Source of the DNA: Ascaris suum
Taxonomy: Eukaryota; Nematoda; Chromadorea; Rhabditida; Ascarididae
Length of the DNA: 64,000 bases
Assembly (NCBI GenBank): GCA_013433145.1
Contig: CM024181.1
Location: 7,936,001 to 8,000,000 of the forward strand
Direction of reading: 5' to 3'
Shown here in pieces: positions 62,475-64,000 of the stretch. Position numbers and translations under genes: made by a program. The notes beneath the pieces are model-generated. The model did not search any database. It worked only from the letters and a program-made list of their open reading frames with translations, and was not told where the DNA came from. Each line of letters starts with the position of its first letter. The first letter of the stretch is position 1.

Positions 62475-62892
62475 TGTTGTATAATCTGGCAATAAGACAA
62501 GAGGTTAAGTTGTTTATTAAGCCTTTAAAAAATCAACAACAGTAAGCCGGAGGGGATAATACTGATGGCAGAGGGGACGTCGCTCCGACAGAGCCTTGAC
62601 ACGAATAGTGCCACCATGATGCCAGCGAGCATCGGACACTCCTCACCCCGAGCCATCTCGCGGCCCAACTTCGCACGGCTACAGTCTGAACCGGCCCTCG
62701 CGAGGACAACAGACACCTCATGTGAAAAGCTAAAAGCGCACTAGTTCCTATAAGCAAACGCGCTGTTCTTTTATAGACATCGACCCTTGCTTGCCTCAAG
62801 GCATTTGTAGGGAGTCTGCTGTGTCTTACGGTCATCGCTTCTCAGCTCTATCCGAAAGTAGCTCTTCTACAACTTACTGACTACTCCTTACA
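62475..62892 (-). mobile_element. Probable LTR of a retrotransposon, about 418 bp
   Basis: Read on the minus strand the segment starts TGTAAGGAG and ends ...TATACAACA (TGT...ACA). It is clearly GC-richer than the surroundings. It has a TATAAAAG box (62768-62775) and AATAAA (62513-62518) 38 bases before the end, in the order expected for U3-R-U5. Two bases beyond the end comes TGGTCGAGC, which could be a primer-binding site, so this may be a 5' LTR remnant rather than a solo LTR. No target-site duplication was found. Open minus frames inside it (62525-62835) are incidental. Confidence 0.5.
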
Positions 62893-64000
62893 CTTATATT
62901 TTTATTTATATTATATAAATTTTGCCCAATAAATAGTGTTCCGAATGCGCACACAATCTTTGACCTACACTCTAGTGGAAATTGATTCTTTATTCAAACA
63001 ACTTGTTTTGATAGCCGATAGGACCGCATTCCTTTACCGTTCGTTCAACATTCGATTGAATACATTCGCGTTATACCATCATTAAAACTGCTTTCGGCCA
63101 TTCATCTCATAAATAACAAATTTAATCAAAATTAATGCTACTATAATTTAAACGTTTTTTAAAAATGCATATATTAAAATAACATCAACAATATTCATAG
63201 TATTTCAGTTATTAAATTTATGAGAATATAGAATATAGTTTTATGTAAAACTTAGCACTGTTGAACTCACACGCATCTCAGTTTGTATTCTACTTGGCAT
63301 ACCTCAGTTAAAGGTTGATACATGTGGGCGATCGCCTTATATTATTATTGCCGCCCATCCCACAAACTTTTTTACACAATATCAATAGCTGATTGATGTA
63401 TACCTCTGAGTTATATTAGAGATTTAATGGTGTTATTCGATTCTTTGGATATTATTGTTAAATAAATAATAAAATTGAAATAACTGAATAAAATTAAAAT
63501 TGCAAATGATTGAAAAAATTCTTCACATAAAAATGTGTCATTTCTTTAAAATTTTATTCGACATAGCTGCATAACACTTCACATTAACTATCATGGAAAA
63601 ATTTTTGCTGAATTTTACTAAAATAATTCCTATATGGTAATTTGTATATAATTACTATTATATAAAACTACAATATAAACGAATTGCAATAAATATTAAT
63701 ACTTGCTTACTAATATATAGTGGGGAATTATTACTAATAATATATGAATAAATGAGCTGTTATAAATACTAATAATTCTCTATTAATATGTAGTAGGGAA
63801 TTATTAATATATATGAATAAATAGTAATAATTCCTTACTAATATATGAAACTCTCTATATAATAATATGAAGTGTGCTAATTACCATAAAACGGCAGAGA
63901 AGTTTTTTTTTAATGTTGGGGTTTAAAGTACGTAGGAATGAAGTAATTGTGCTGTTGTAAAGTGTTCATCAATTAACAGAAACGCTCCTAGACGTTAACA
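62893..64000. other. AT-rich stretch without a gene
   Basis: AT-rich to the end of the window. Near 63710-63850 the words AATTATTACTAATA and ATATATGAATAAA recur in a degenerate tandem manner. No ORF of note. Confidence 0.45.

Noticed and set aside
62525..62835. Open minus frames of 63 and 100 codons
   Set aside because: They lie inside the GC-richer LTR and overlap its promoter and poly(A) signals; GC-rich DNA has few stops.

Overview
The window looks like intergenic and intronic DNA of a nematode nuclear genome. It is very AT-rich, roughly two thirds A+T by eye. It has long poly-T runs, five (TA)n blocks of about 100-150 bp, several tetranucleotide arrays and C-rich pyrimidine tracts. Candidate exons are short (30-80 codons) and end at nematode-type splice signals (TTTTCAG or TTTAAG acceptors, GTAAGT/GTTAGT/GTTTAAG donors). 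No bacterial operons, no rRNA and no convincing tRNA were seen. A filarial or other clade III nematode is my best guess from composition, but I cannot name the species.

No protein in the window could be assigned to a named family with confidence. Exons were called by eye from open frames, splice signals, matching phases between exons, and enrichment of purine (especially G) at codon position 1. Confidences are therefore modest.

Layout. 0-9 kb: scattered small ORFs on the plus strand (539-760, 3930-4157, 4638-4745, 8902-9120), a 27-bp minisatellite and weaker exon candidates. 13.5-17 kb: two GC-richer islands with minus-strand coding signal. 19.8 kb: the tail of a degenerate non-LTR retrotransposon. 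20.5-22.8 kb: weak exon candidates on both strands. 23-31 kb: almost empty apart from minisatellites.

31.3-39.7 kb: a probable minus-strand multi-exon gene. Its last three exons have matching phases and are followed by a stop codon and an AATAAA signal. Plus-strand exon candidates lie inside its introns. 44.4-46.2 kb: a plus-strand 3' terminal exon with a poly(A) signal, plus GC-richer islands of unclear strand. 50.2-50.4 kb: one short exon candidate.

53.8-57.6 kb: the best gene, on the plus strand. It has a signal-peptide first exon, a basic His/Arg-rich second exon, a third exon carrying two cysteines in a cytokine or cystine-knot-like context, and a tentative fourth exon ending in a CC pair. 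58.6-59.0 kb: a Cys-containing pseudogene with a frameshift and an in-frame TGA. 62.5-62.9 kb: a minus-strand LTR (TGT...ACA ends, TATA box, AATAAA).

The candidate secreted protein at 53.8-57.6 kb is the most interesting gene. The most interesting non-coding signals are two distant copies of an ACCGGTCGGT-TATA module, a 34-bp perfect palindrome, a poly(T) run bracketed by an 11-bp direct repeat, and several distinct minisatellites.
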